From Takakia lepidozioides (Eukaryota > Streptophyta > Takakiopsida > Takakiales > Takakiaceae): a stretch of DNA of 64,000 nt. The notes beneath the pieces were generated by a model. The model did not search any database, was not told the origin of the DNA, and saw only the letters and a program-made list of their open reading frames with translations. Of this stretch, positions 35,101-43,559 are shown one piece after another. The translations under genes and the position numbers were made by a program. The stretch's first letter is position 1. Each line of letters opens with the position of its first letter. The stretch lies in the NCBI GenBank assembly GCA_030704615.1, contig CM060734.1, forward strand, positions 2,854,001-2,918,000, given 5' to 3'.

Positions 35101-35371
35101 ACAGCTGGGGAAGAACTGACGTGAGTTGCTGCCCTTCACCAACTCCTAAAACACTGGCAGATGAGCAGGCTGAACAGGTTCCTCAATGCAAAATTTTGTG
35201 GGAAGATTTCAGAAGATAGTGTTGTGAGGCCTTCAAGTTATGTCTTATTGTCATGAAATCTAAGGTGACTGACTCTGTCTTGCCAGATACAATTATCGAT
35301 TTGATGAAGAGGATTCCCAGAAAGTGGAGTGCTTTTGTGGGGCGTTGAATTGCCGGCAATTTATGAATTGA
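16981..35371 (+). CDS. ATX3/4/5-like histone H3K4 methyltransferase (3' part of gene, 13 exons seen)
   Basis: A trithorax-type nuclear methyltransferase that would methylate H3 Lys4. Exons I infer: 16981-17148, 19728-19827, 22185-22309, 22671-22816, 23083-23235, 24107-24174, 24527-24743, 25172-25363, 28337-28426, 34277-34363, 34639-34713, 35002-35120, 35287-35371. From 19728 onward all have GT/AG borders, agree in phase and hold no stop (485 codons including the final TGA). Order: conserved EWERHTG block, PHD, extended PHD, TPNPDTV linker, SET, post-SET. This matches the ATX3/4/5 group rather than ATX1/2, as I see no FYRN/FYRC. An exon for about 35 residues between the first two listed exons was not found, and the 5' end is not visible. 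Confidence 0.88.
17305..17417 (-). mobile_element. LINE-A 3' tail fragment (A5)
   Basis: Only about 110 bp of the LINE-A 3' end remains, with the usual gtactcatgagacg terminus, directly abutting a LINE-B tail. It lies within an ATX-like intron, antisense to the gene. Confidence 0.8.
17418..18070 (-). mobile_element. LINE-B 3' fragment (B6) in ATX-like intron
   Basis: It has the CATTT-type tail at about 17.42 kb and the ctttataacgtcc signature. The C-terminal polyprotein follows with [20 protein letters not shown], then the upstream helical region, ending near an A-rich/GA tract at 18.06 kb. The frame is nearly continuous. It is antisense to the host gene. Confidence 0.82.
18071..19727. other. 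Intronic DNA, nothing further recognised
   Basis: This is the rest of the intron between the EWERHTG exon and the PHD exon. A short stretch near 19.36-19.41 kb (splice-like borders, reading [13 protein letters not shown]) might be the missing linking exon, but similarity is too weak to call. Confidence 0.4.
19728..24174 (+). CDS. ATX-like PHD and extended-PHD exons
   Basis: Five exons together encode [20 protein letters not shown], then [11 protein letters not shown] and WVCRACE (C4HC3 PHD finger). Next come [56 protein letters not shown] and ISYCADHR (extended PHD). All Cys/His ligands I would expect are present. Codons split across introns are restored correctly at three borders. Such fingers read histone tails and assist the SET domain. 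The intron 19828-22184 carries LINE-A copy A6. Confidence 0.88.
20104..21962 (-). mobile_element. LINE-A internally deleted copy with both ends (A6)
   Basis: Both element ends are kept: the 3' end at 20104 and the 5' end cctctaggaagcc at 21962, the same 5' start as copy A9 at 48493. Two internal deletions are visible against A9. One joins the first 60 or so bases to linker sequence at gaccacttcc, removing the endonuclease. The other joins the RT motif KKAYDT directly to the C-terminal [13 protein letters not shown], removing most of the palm. It lies antisense in an ATX-like intron. Confidence 0.85.
24527..25363 (+). CDS. ATX-like linker exons (TPNPDTV block)
   Basis: Exon 24527-24743 encodes [16 protein letters not shown] and later SAARCQPYT, both diagnostic of ATX3/4/5 proteins between the extended PHD and SET. 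Exon 25172-25363 (64 codons) is less conserved. Its end KHALKALL joins [12 protein letters not shown] of the next exon in the position where relatives have a basic stretch ending in TE. Donor gtgagg and phase 0 fit. The second exon is the less certain one. Confidence 0.75.
25364..26990. other. Intronic DNA, nothing recognised
   Basis: This is the first part of the intron before the SET exons. I see no coding or element signal up to a pyrimidine tract at 26.97-26.99 kb where LINE-A copy A7 begins. Confidence 0.5.
26991..27345 (+). mobile_element. LINE-A 3' fragment (A7) with duplicated tail
   Basis: The fragment starts at aagggaattg within the C-terminal region and ends with the stop and tail at 27292. 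It follows directly on a (CT)-rich tract (cctctctctttctctc). A second, degraded copy of the last about 40 bases plus ctctggcggtaccgct follows, ending near 27345. It is sense to the ATX-like gene. Confidence 0.8.
27346..28336. other. Intronic DNA, nothing recognised
   Basis: No element or exon signal found before the acceptor at 28335-28336. Confidence 0.5.
28337..35371 (+). CDS. ATX-like SET and post-SET exons
   Basis: Five exons encode the catalytic domain: [20 protein letters not shown] (SET start, AdoMet-binding), [20 protein letters not shown], then [34 protein letters not shown] (NHSC cofactor motif), and GEELTYNYRF with the catalytic-site Tyr. The post-SET is [13 protein letters not shown] before TGA. 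The usual Asn after the NHSC Pro is Ser here, probably tolerated. All five exons agree in phase. The intron 28427-34276 (5.85 kb) contains the whole copia-2 element, so splicing must remove it. Confidence 0.93.
28853..29240 (+). repeat. copia-2 5' LTR
   Basis: 388 bp, from TGTTGAAAGTCAGC to TTTTCTAACA. The gag ATG lies only four bases after its end. It should contain the element's promoter, though I cannot place a TATA box with confidence. Confidence 0.88.
29245..30398 (+). pseudogene. copia-2 gag and protease
   Basis: It begins [20 protein letters not shown], nearly identical to copia-1. A deletion/frameshift near 29.53 kb and another near 29.87 kb break it. The zinc knuckle CFRCGKLGH keeps its first Cys, unlike copia-1. 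The protease region is damaged: a TGA falls at the WYLDSG position (30065 region) and the DSGATNH stretch is shortened. Confidence 0.88.
30329..31451 (+). pseudogene. copia-2 integrase
   Basis: Visible parts are [17 protein letters not shown] and [13 protein letters not shown] (zinc-binding N-terminal domain), [18 protein letters not shown] (first Asp), [14 protein letters not shown] (second Asp), and the C-terminal [19 protein letters not shown]. Frameshifts lie near 30.53 kb and 31.0 kb. It would integrate element cDNA if intact. Confidence 0.88.
31860..33690 (+). pseudogene. copia-2 reverse transcriptase and RNase H
   Basis: RT motifs: [44 protein letters not shown]. The catalytic box reads YVDN, with the second Asp replaced by Asn; copia-1 has YVDD. 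RNase [10 protein letters not shown], then the DADN-type segment near 32.9 kb, resuming after the LINE-A insertion at about 33.53 kb. The RT frame ends in the same ATGA overlap as in copia-1 (32184 region). Confidence 0.88.
33001..33525 (-). mobile_element. LINE-A 3' fragment (A8) inside copia-2 RNase H
   Basis: The tail is at 33001 and the truncated 5' end at about 33525 (DMGE region). The copia sequence is interrupted at an RNase H stretch reading like HHF, and catttcat occurs on both sides, a possible short target duplication that is not clean. The Cys/His motif here reads CNGPLCGQ, having lost one Cys. Confidence 0.85.
33691..34089 (+). repeat. copia-2 3' LTR
   Basis: 399 bp, from TGTTGTAAGTCAG to TTTTCTAACA. 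It is longer than the 5' LTR, including an extra stretch around 33.87 kb. Confidence 0.88.
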
Positions 35372-35834
35372 GAGTGTGGTTTCAGGTGCACTACCAAACA
35401 GCTATTATGTGGGGAAACTGAATTCCCCATATCAAAACAGAAGCTTTCGAGGCTTTTTGGCCACTTCAATCCCATGGACTATATACAATATTAGACATTG
35501 TTTCCATTATTTGAGGCTTATGCATGTGTTTTGGGCTCCCCATTCGGCATAGCACTGGCTTTATTGAAGATGTACTGCTTGGAAAGGCTGAAGTTGAGGG
35601 CCTGCACTGTAAGCAACACTAGCCTAAGTTATGATGACCATTTTATATCTCCTGCCACTGGTTATGGGCACTGATAAGGTTTGCATGTTTTGATGCTCAT
35701 TCAAGCCCAAACTCAAACCAAGCCCATGGTGTTCGATAGTTTCACCCTCCTTGATTTTTTGGCCAAAACCATGTCCTTGTTTCGCACATCATCCTCTTCC
35801 TTCCACATTGGAGGGGCCTCTTTGTCCACCCTTC
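35372..35834. other. ATX-like 3' flank, then start of CACTA remnant
   Basis: No gene recognised. I looked for a CACTA left terminus here; gcactaccaaacag near 35385 is not convincing. Confidence 0.4.
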
Positions 35835-38240
35835 TCATGTACACCATAGCCTCTTGCAATGTGTACCCCTCGCTATGCTACCCTCGGGATGTGCCTTTTG
35901 CTGCACGGGTGCCTTGAGCTCCTTCATGTAACGTTCAAGAAAGTACATCCACCGAGCATGGACCGGCCCGGCAATCTCCGCCTCTTCCACCAAGTGCACT
36001 ACCAAATGCACTTGGATGTCAAAAAAGTTAGGGGGAAGATGCATCTCCAACATACACAGGACCGTGGCCGCCTCCTCTTTCATTCGTGGAAAATCTGCCT
36101 CGTCCATCTTTTTTTTTTCAAAGCCAACAGAATAAATCACCAAGTCGAAAGACGGCTTTCCGAATGCCCCGATGGAGTGTCCCCTGTGGGAATGATGTCT
36201 TGCAAAATGTTGTGGTAGTCATGAGACTTCAAACCATGGATAGTGGTGGCATCCTCAAATTTGTTGCGTAAAGATGTGCCATACCCGGTCAGCGTCCGGA
36301 TAGCTCGTATTGTGGTCCGCACTTGCTTGTATTCATCCCTTGTCCAAGTCCAAGTTGGCGCCCTATACTTTCACTTGGGAGCATTGTTCATGTCCACACC
36401 ATCATCTTGAGGCCACATTCAATGAAATATGTATAGTCCAATGCATTTCGGACTTGTACCTCCCAATAAGGCAACTCGTAGAAGATTGAGAGCTGGGACA
36501 TGCCACACCTCTTGAGCCGGCGTTTTTTATCCAGCACCTCTTGCCACCGGGCTTTCCAAAATGACCCAGGGGGACGCACGGGTGGAGATCTCCTCTCCAC
36601 GGTCCCATCAAATAATTTCATGCTTCTCGTTCTCCATGGATGGTTGAGAGGAAGAAATTTCCGGTAGTTGGGATAGATCATTTTCCCGACATTCTTCGAA
36701 TGATTTGCATCAAGGTTATCCGGCCCACAACATGATCATCATGCGTACCCCTTTGTGCTTAGTCTCGAACAAACTGAAAGCCCTGCACAAAACCATGAAT
36801 TTAGTTGGGATTTAATATTGTGCGCCTCGTATAAATTCAATGAACCGAGCGTAAACATGAATTGTTAAAAACAAATCATGACGAGTACATACAAACACAT
36901 GATATACAGTAGAATATATATATTATAGGTAATATCAAATTAAATTGTACCTGGATAGTCATGCATTGTCCATAGCAAAAGCCCTCGCAAGAGAAAAGAA
37001 CGTTGGCCAGTGGGTGCCGATGCATCATAAGTTGGAACTCCATTCCATAATATCTTGAGTTCGTCAACCAGTGGACGCAGATACACATCCATATTCTTCA
37101 CTTGTTTTTTTTCCCTACAACACAAATTATTTACAATATATATCAGATCTTTGAAATTCAAATAGAACAAAAGAAAACAAACAAACAAATAATATTCTTA
37201 GTTCCATATATATTCGACATTGTACTACCACTACATCCTAAAGCAACAAAAAAAAGTTGTGTTATTCACCTGGCACAATGGCAGCCAACATGATATGACC
37301 CTTCTTGATAGCAAGATAAGGAGGGATGTTGTAATTAACCAAAGTCATAGGCCAGGTTGAATGGCTAGTTGACTAGGCTGAGAATGGGTTTACAGCATCC
37401 GCGGAGAAGCCGAGCTGAACATGTCTTGGATCGTTCTTCAGAAAAGGCCATTGTTCCTCGGTGTGTTTCCATGCTGGCGAATCGTGAGGGCCGCACATCT
37501 TTCCGAGAGGGCTCCGATGCTCCGCATGCCACTTCATGAGTTGGGCAAATGATGGACTCCGGAATTGTGCTTTCAAGCGCGGGATAACTGGAAAGTAATG
37601 CATTTTATAACATCCCCCACAAACACAACAAATATATCAATATTTACTTTCTTTCATTTGTATCCACATATTGTACGTAAGAGAGGGGTATAAATTTGCA
37701 AAGGTTTGTATGTAGATATTTTGTAAAGTCTACATTAGTTGAAGGATTCATGTAACCTATATGCAAACCCTAATAATATTGGAATGATACAACCTCTTGA
37801 ACCCTAGACCCTAAAATGATATATTAGTTGGTGGACACATGTATATATGTATATATATTCATGTACCTTTTACGTTTATGTATATGAGCATATTTGTAAC
37901 CACTTGAAATGGCAGGAAAGAGAATATAAGAGAATTAATGTACCTTTCGTGGGATCTTCTTTCCTTGAACATCATCTTGGTATCTAGATTTTTTGCACTT
38001 GGGACACGTGGTAGCACGCTCATGCTCTCCATAGTACAAGGTGCGATCACAAGGACATGCATGGATAATTTTGTAGCCCATCCCCACTGTGTCTAGAACC
38101 TGTCTTGCCTCTTTTCTTGAACGTGGCATTTTATGCTCCAAATGGCGGGCGAGGATGTGGTCCGCAATTGTGCGCATGATTAAGGACATGCCAACGTTGC
38201 TTATGCCGAACCGGGTTTGCAAATTAAGCAACAACAGTAT
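35835..38240 (-). pseudogene. TNP2-type CACTA transposase, fragmented
   Basis: The blocks occur in the order of TNP2 proteins. First IIHACPCDRTLYYGEHE with CPKCKKSRYQ, then PRLKAQFRSPSFAQLMKWHA and LGFSADAVNPF. Next are DVYLRPLVDELKILWNGV with TYDAS, LLLWTMHDYPG and RKFLPLNHPWR. The last are IHGLKSHDYHNILQ and FFDIQVHLVVHLVEEAEIAG with MYFLERYMKELK (the DUF4218-like C-terminal part). Stops and frameshifts, and possibly introns, separate them. The protein would cut and rejoin element ends in the nucleus. Confidence 0.85.
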
Positions 38241-38249
38241 AGTGGACAG

Positions 38250-38525
38250 TCAACTCACTCTTGCCTCGGCTTCCATTGGATTTGGGTCGGCATCTTCATC
38301 CAATGTGGTCGGGCGAGCCATATCCTCCCCAATTTGTTGTCCCTCCCCCAAGTGGTTCATTAACAAATCCTCCATGGCTCTCACGTCGTCAATGTCCATA
38401 TTGTGTTCATTGTCCACCTCGTCACCGTCTTGGGTAATATGGTCGTTTGGGCCTTGTTCTCCGCAGCCAGTACCACTGTTGACCACCTCATCCTGCGTGC
38501 CCTTTGGAGGGTTCACTGACCTCAT
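38250..38525 (-). pseudogene. Acidic N-terminal stretch of CACTA transposase
   Basis: An open stretch rich in Asp and Glu (for example DGDEVDNEHNMDIDDVRAME) just upstream of the first TNP2 block. CACTA transposases often have such an acidic, poorly conserved N-terminal region. It could instead be a separate small protein. Confidence 0.5.
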
Positions 38526-38716
38526 TTGCTCTTGTACTTGGATCTATAAATACACTCCCAATTCATTTAATATACAATGGTTGGGAATTGCTCCATTTGC
38601 ATCCAAAAAATATATGTACAGTGGCACATTCAGCCTAAAACCTAAACCCTAATCACCAATCCCTACTGGTGCCACAATAGGGGCCACGATATGTGTACAT
38701 GACTAATCACCATCCC

Positions 38717-39459
38717 CTAGTACAACTTTCCTCGGCGGCCGCGGGAGTGACGTTTGTAACGCTTGGCAAACACTCTCCACTCCCGATTTCCTCTCCCATC
38801 CCAAGGCTTATCAGAGAACTCATAAGAGGCGAACAACTCTGAACCGGCGGGAATCATACTACATGCACATGTCATAACGAAATTTGATATCGATTGTGCT
38901 AGCCCAACATCCCCGTCATGTCGCTCATCCCACAGTACATTGGTCATTTTAGGTTTACCAATTGAACTATTGATAAACCCTGCAACATTCCCGAACACAT
39001 CGGGATCTCCGTCACATATGACCCTTGTTCCAGGGTCCAGCACCCGATTGAAGACATCGAGGTCATTGACACAAAGACCATAAGGTCTCACCCAAGGGGC
39101 TGCCCGTCGCATCTGCTCCCAATGAAAATCATGTAGTATGGGCCAAAGTAGGGAAATAAGTCCACTGTCTGCCCTCTCCCTGGAGGAACCACAATATCCT
39201 CCATTGCAAATAACCCACGACCCATGGAAGGGTTGGTGGCGGCTCTCACACAATATCGCCGGCCCCAAAACTCAAATGGTTGGCCTTGAGGAATGGGGAC
39301 TGGAGGCACTAGCACACGCCAAAGGCTAGGCCTCAATGGTGTCTGCAACATCGTCCTATACTCTTTGTCAGTAACCCTAGGATCATCGGGCCGTCGTACC
39401 TCAAGTACCGGTGGTGGCCTACACCTCCTAAGGGTCCGGGTGGGACGTGCACGTAACAC
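38717..39459 (-). pseudogene. SET-domain protein carried by CACTA-1
   Basis: Two overlapping frames read as one SET domain across a one-base shift near 39.13 kb. The N-terminal part has RAATNPSMGRGLFAMEDI, the usual start of SET domains, then VDLFPYFGPYYM. The C-terminal part has VFGNVAGFINSSIGKPK in the position of the RFINHSC motif, and AGSELFASYEF in the position of the GEEL..DY motif with its catalytic Tyr. The basic tail RYKRHSRGRRGKLY could bind DNA or nuclear import factors. The NHSC Cys is missing. It lies upstream of, and on the same strand as, the transposase. It is unrelated in detail to the ATX-like SET domain. Confidence 0.7.
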
Positions 39460-39955
39460 AGCTATGAGGGCTTGAGATTGGGAAGAGACAGCTGGCCGAA
39501 TATGTTGGGTGACTGGTGATGTGAACTAGGAGGTGGAGTGATATGTGACTGATCGGGTGAGCAACTGGGAGGCGATTGCCCACGGGGTGGACTCGAAGAT
39601 GTGACTCGTGGGCAGGTGTACTAGTGCAAACTAGATGTGATAGAGGTGACCCATGGGCCAGTGCAATACTAGTGCAAAGTGGAGGTGGTAGAGTTGACTC
39701 ATGGATCGGTGGAGTGATGCAAAGTGGAGGTGGTGCAGGTGACTCTGCATGGGCCGATGTACTAGTGCAAATTGGACAAGGAGGAGATACAGATGGATGA
39801 GGATCAGAAGGTGGAGGAGGTGGAGCTAGACTAGTACAACTAGAGCGTAATGGTGATGGATGTGGAATATCGACGAGGCACCGGTGCAAGCGGTGGCCGG
39901 CTGCAAGGTCGGCGACCAAATAATCGAAGGGCATAGGGTAAGCCCCTCGTCTCAC
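39428..39955 (-). pseudogene. Proline/serine-rich repetitive ORF of CACTA-1
   Basis: An open frame whose middle is Pro-, Ser- and His-rich, with degenerate repeats of roughly 24 residues (PPLCTS and HES/HAES phrases). The start MRRGAYPMPFDYLVADLAAG looks like a genuine folded segment. It overlaps the start of the SET frame and may be its N-terminal extension in another phase. Low complexity leaves function open. Confidence 0.45.
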
Positions 39956-40243
39956 GGATCCTATCTATGGCGAGCTAAGGGAAAAACAAAGTCACGTCCG
40001 CAAAGGATGGTCCACCTCCAACTCATCACGTATCTGTGATGTACTGTTTTCGCGCACTTGGAGGGCAACGACTCGTGGTTGCACGTAATATATGATTCAT
40101 GCAATTAGTTTGTTGTTTACTCATATATTTAACCACAATAACTTCCATTACAATATCAATTACAAGTCATTTTTGAATAAACGAGTACCTTACAACAAAC
40201 GTACGTCCTTATATACTAGCACAAATAATGTTACAACAATGGG

Positions 40244-40528
40244 TTATAGAAGGCTCACCCTTGCCGCATCAGCAATCCCCCATGTCCGATAGTGTTCATC
40301 CACAATATGTGTCTGCCGCAACACGAGAAGATCTCCAGGTGCCACTCGTGCCCAACACCGCTTGCACCAACACTCCACCCGAGGGGGTTTGTCCAAAGTG
40401 GCTCGATCAGGGCCTCGTGGCTCTGGACTAAGAGGCCTAGGACCTTGAGGTGCCAAGCTGGGACGTGGAACGGGATGCTCGAGGCCTTGTGCATGAATCA
40501 CGTGAACATCTCCAGGTACGTCCGCCAA
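40244..40528 (-). CDS. Small Cys/His-containing ORF of CACTA-1
   Basis: An open frame containing CWCKRCWARVAPGDLLV and then THIVDEHYRTWG, a spacing of two Cys and two His that could bind zinc (C-x2-C-x15-H-x4-H). It is the most 5' coding segment of the element and lies next to the subterminal repeats. It could be a DNA-binding accessory domain, which is inference only. Confidence 0.4.
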   Translation of the reverse strand: MADVPGDVHVIHAQGLEHPVPRPSLAPQGPRPLSPEPRGPDRATLDKPPRVECWCKRCWARVAPGDLLVLRQTHIVDEHYRTWGIADAARVSLL

Positions 40529-40780
40529 CCGCTCATCCTTACATCAGCGTCTTGAAAGAGGTGGAGGTATATCAAGCATGCGAACATCATTGTTGGAGGT
40601 GTTCTCGTCGGGTGGAACTACATTCCGATAATCATCCTCCGTGATTGGCCGAGCCCGTGAGCGTACCATCACCTATAATTTTTTTTCCAAAAACCTCACT
40701 ATTGAAATTGCACATCCAACTGATTTATATGAAATTATATGAAACAAGACATCATGCTTTAAAAAAGGCTCCAACCCCCA

Positions 40781-41165
40781 GGAAGCGACCCCCTGGGGGT
40801 CGCACATACCTTGTGACAGGAAATGGGTGCCAACAACATCCGGCACCAAAAACTTCTAAGGCCCCGGAAGCGACCTCCAGGGGGTCGTAGCTAGAAAGCG
40901 ACGGGAAATGGGTGCCCACAGCATCTGGCCAACTAAAAACTACCAAGTCCCCGGAAGCGACCTCCAGGGGGTTGCTGCTAGAAAGCGACGGAAAGTGGGT
41001 GCCCACAGCATCCGGCACTAAAAATTTCTAAGTCCCCGGAAGGGACCTCTAGGGGGTCGCAGCTACATAGCGACGAGAAATGGGTGCCCAAAGCATCCGA
41101 CCGGCACTAAAAACTTCTAAGTCCCCAGAAGCGACCCCCAGGGGGTCGCAGCTACACAGCGACGA
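40781..41165. repeat. CACTA-1 subterminal tandem array, five units of about 86 bp
   Basis: The phrase ggaagcgacc (or a one-base variant) recurs at 40781, 40866, 40953, 41038 and 41127. Each unit contains a near-palindrome of the type gcgacctccagggggtcgc followed by gctagaaagcgacg. CACTA elements carry subterminal repeats that bind transposase, which fits this position at the 5' side of the coding region. Confidence 0.85.
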
Positions 41166-41190
41166 GATTCTTTGACAAATTTTGATTTGT

Positions 41191-41224
41191 TAGATTAAAC
41201 GACGGATTACCGTCGTTTAATTTT
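41191..41224. repeat. Inverted repeat (hairpin)
   Basis: The arms attaaacgac and gtcgtttaat flank a short loop. It follows the subterminal array directly. Confidence 0.75.
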
Positions 41225-41339
41225 TAAAAAAATCAAAATCGTCAAGCGACCTCCTTCTCTCTCTCTCACGGCCCTCCCTCTCCCTCTCCTCTTCACTCAG
41301 CTTGCAAGGTAGAGATTTCAACAAGAAGGTGAGAGGTGC

Positions 41340-41715
41340 GGAGGTCACTTTTTCAAATTTGGGTGATGGCAGGCACCCTCTCTCTATCGCCCTAGCTCTC
41401 TGTCAAGCAATTCGCAGCAACGGGGGGGGGGGCAATTCGCAGCCACCCAAGCCCACATGGGCATTTTTTTTTTTGATTTTGGATGATAAAGGCATCCTTT
41501 CTCTCTCCCTCACCACCTCTGTGCAGCAATTCACAGCAACAAGGGGGCTAGCGCAACCACCCCAGGCCACATTGGCATTTTGTTTTTGGATTTTGGGTGA
41601 TGCAGGCACCCTCTCTCTTCCCTCACCACCTCTGTGCAGCAATTCGCAGCAACCGGGGGGGCTGGCTGCACTAGTGCGCGCAGGCACCCCAGGCCACATG
41701 GGGGTTTTTTTTTTT
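41340..41715. repeat. Three tandem units of about 118 bp
   Basis: The phrase gggtgatggcaggcacc and variants recur at 41361, 41480 and 41597, each followed by a CT-rich stretch, gcaattcgcagcaac, a G-run and ccaggccacatggg. The T-run of the last unit ends exactly at a CACTA terminus. Function unknown. Confidence 0.75.
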
Positions 41716-42120
41716 CACTACAGGAAAAGGGGGGGGGGTTTAGCGACGCCGTGGCCACGCCCCGGCGTCGCTAAACCGCCCGTTTCGGGCATGGGCACGG
41801 TGCCAATTTAGCGACGCCCAGGCGTCGTTAACAAAACGTCGCAATTATGCGACGGATGGGGGTCTCAAGCCCCCACCCCCCTCCAGCGACGACCGGACAT
41901 CGCTTTTCGGGCGGTCCATGGTGCTGGCAGGGGCCTCCTGCTAGCGACGCTGGGCCGTCGCTGCCCTCCAGCCGACGGCGTCACAACAAAGTTTTTTTCT
42001 AAATTTTCCGGTCGTCGCATACAAAAAGCAAAAAACACGTGGCGCAAGCCGGGTGTTTGTATCATTGACGCCGCTCCGTCGCTTTTAGCGACTCCCGGGC
42101 GTGGCAATAAATGGGACCAT
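41716..42120 (+). mobile_element. CACTA terminus facing right (CACTA-2), orphan end
   Basis: It begins cactacaggaaaagg, a one-base variant of the common plant CACTA terminus, followed by dense GCGACG/CGTCGC motifs and a strong palindrome (tttagcgacgccg ... ggcgtcgctaaa). Element sequence therefore lies to the right. No matching opposite terminus was found in the window, so the element is truncated or its end has decayed. It is not the right end of CACTA-1, because the orientation is wrong. Confidence 0.72.
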
Positions 42121-42370
42121 TTTTTATGCATATATATGTTTTTTTGTTTTTTTTCCCTTGGATTAGATTATTATTATTATTATTATTATTAACAAGAAAG
42201 GGATGGTACCCTGTTCATCAAATAATTTGTAATTTAATTATTTGATTATGCTTATGCTTGAATTTAGAAAATGGCACACTGTATTAAAATGAAATATTTT
42301 GGCCATTACAGTATGCGTCAATCATCAATCCTTTCATATTTCAGGAAAATTTTAGAGCCTAGTCTATGTA

Positions 42371-43447
42371 CTATGTACCAGTGTTGTGCGGGTATAAGTA
42401 AGTTATTTTTGTCAAATCATTTACCCTCCGGGTATGGATAAATTGAAATCTCAAAAAATTATTTATCCTCCGGGTATGGGTAAATTAGCTTTTCAGATTT
42501 CTATATAACCCCCGGGTATGGATATATATGCCAAAATATACCCTGAGGGTATGAATAGTTTCTGGGTATGGATAGTTATTTCCATTAATATATAATTTAA
42601 TGGTTTTAAAGAATATCTGATGTAAAACACAAAAAAAACAATCTATGGTAAAAGAGAAAATTGATAAGATATTGCATAATATTTTGGTGTTAATTTCCAA
42701 TGCAAGATGGAGGAGGTTTGAGATTTTTAAAAAAACACATCAGCTGGTAGCTCAGCTGGTAAGTGCACAGTGTGTGTTACTCATGTGGTTCGGGGTTCGA
42801 ACCCGCTGCCCTACCCCGTGTGTGGGATTGTTCATGTGACTGTATGTTTGGGCGTTGATCGTTCCGTAGGTCTCATGGCCCATAAATGAAAGGGGGTTAA
42901 TCTTTCCCCCTCCTCAAGGGCCTGATTTGTGGGCTGTCGCTCCCATATTTCCTTAAATAAATAAATAAATAAAAATCCCTCAAGGACCTAAATTGTGGGC
43001 TGTCAGGTTTCCTCTTATGTATATATATATGCAAGATCTAAAGAGGTATTGTTTGGGTTATATGACATTTAAGGAATGATATATATGTAACATTTGTTTT
43101 AGCTGTGATTGGAGCTTTCTTATAGCTCAAGGCTCCCTAACAACACAACAAAAAGAGAAAAGACCTAGCACATAAAGGCTATGAAGGCACATAAAGGCCC
43201 TTATATACCCTGATTAGATATACCCTTCATTTTAACATATACCCTTCAGGAAAGTAGGGTATATTGAGGGTCTTGATGCAGGGTAAATATAAGGATAAGG
43301 GTATATCATAAAAATATACCCTGATATACGGGTATACATCCGGGTACCTAAACTTGCCACACCAGGGTATATATATATCAATATACCCTGATATACCAGG
43401 CGGGTATATCAGGGTAATTCATATACCCGCCCAACACTGCTATGTAC
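42371..43447. mobile_element. hAT-type non-autonomous element with 8-bp target duplication
   Basis: The element spans 42379-43439. Its ends are cagtgttgtgcgggtata and, inverted at the right, cagtgttgggcgggtata. The 8-mer ctatgtac flanks it at 42371-42378 and 43440-43447. Eight-base duplications are characteristic of hAT elements. The interior has no transposase but many gggtat/ataccc motifs near both ends, which may be subterminal transposase sites. A tRNA-derived SINE sits inside. Confidence 0.88.
42741..42975 (+). mobile_element. tRNA-derived SINE inside the hAT element
   Basis: It has a Pol III A-box-like tagctcagctggt at 42749-42761 and a perfect B-box-like ggttcgaaccc at 42794-42804. 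A tRNA-unrelated body and a (AAAT)n tail ending near 42975 follow. A second copy of the last part (cctcaagg...gtgggctgtc) occurs just after the tail. Such elements are transcribed by RNA polymerase III and moved by a LINE's machinery. The tail differs from both LINE families here. Confidence 0.8.
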
Positions 43448-43559
43448 CCTTGCCATAAAATGTTGCTCTGGACATATCCGGAACTTCAAGGCAACAAATG
43501 CAGGGACCCGCCAACTGTTGCAGACACAGTGTTTTACATGACTCAGGGGTTGTGGGGTC

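Larger units (their letters stand above)
35835..41240 (-). mobile_element. CACTA-type element (CACTA-1) with SET-domain ORF
   Basis: Sense order (right to left): subterminal repeat array, a Cys/His ORF, a proline-rich ORF, a SET-domain ORF, an acidic stretch, then TNP2 transposase blocks. TNP2 (Transposase_21 family) defines the CACTA/EnSpm superfamily. All blocks share the minus strand and are closely spaced, so they look like one element. I could not find either terminal CACTA sequence for it. All frames are broken, so it is defective. Confidence 0.78.

Noticed and set aside
35384-35400. gcactaccaaacag as the left terminus of CACTA-1
   Set aside because: It shares only CACTAC with the terminus, has no following GAAAA, and lies in the likely 3' UTR of the ATX-like gene.
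39576-39800. Gly/Asp-rich plus-strand frame
   Set aside because: It is the reverse complement of the proline-rich repetitive ORF and reflects its low complexity.
42741-42811. A tRNA gene with good A and B boxes
   Set aside because: The anticodon arm does not fold convincingly, the acceptor stem does not pair, and a long body with an AAAT tail follows. It is the head of a SINE.
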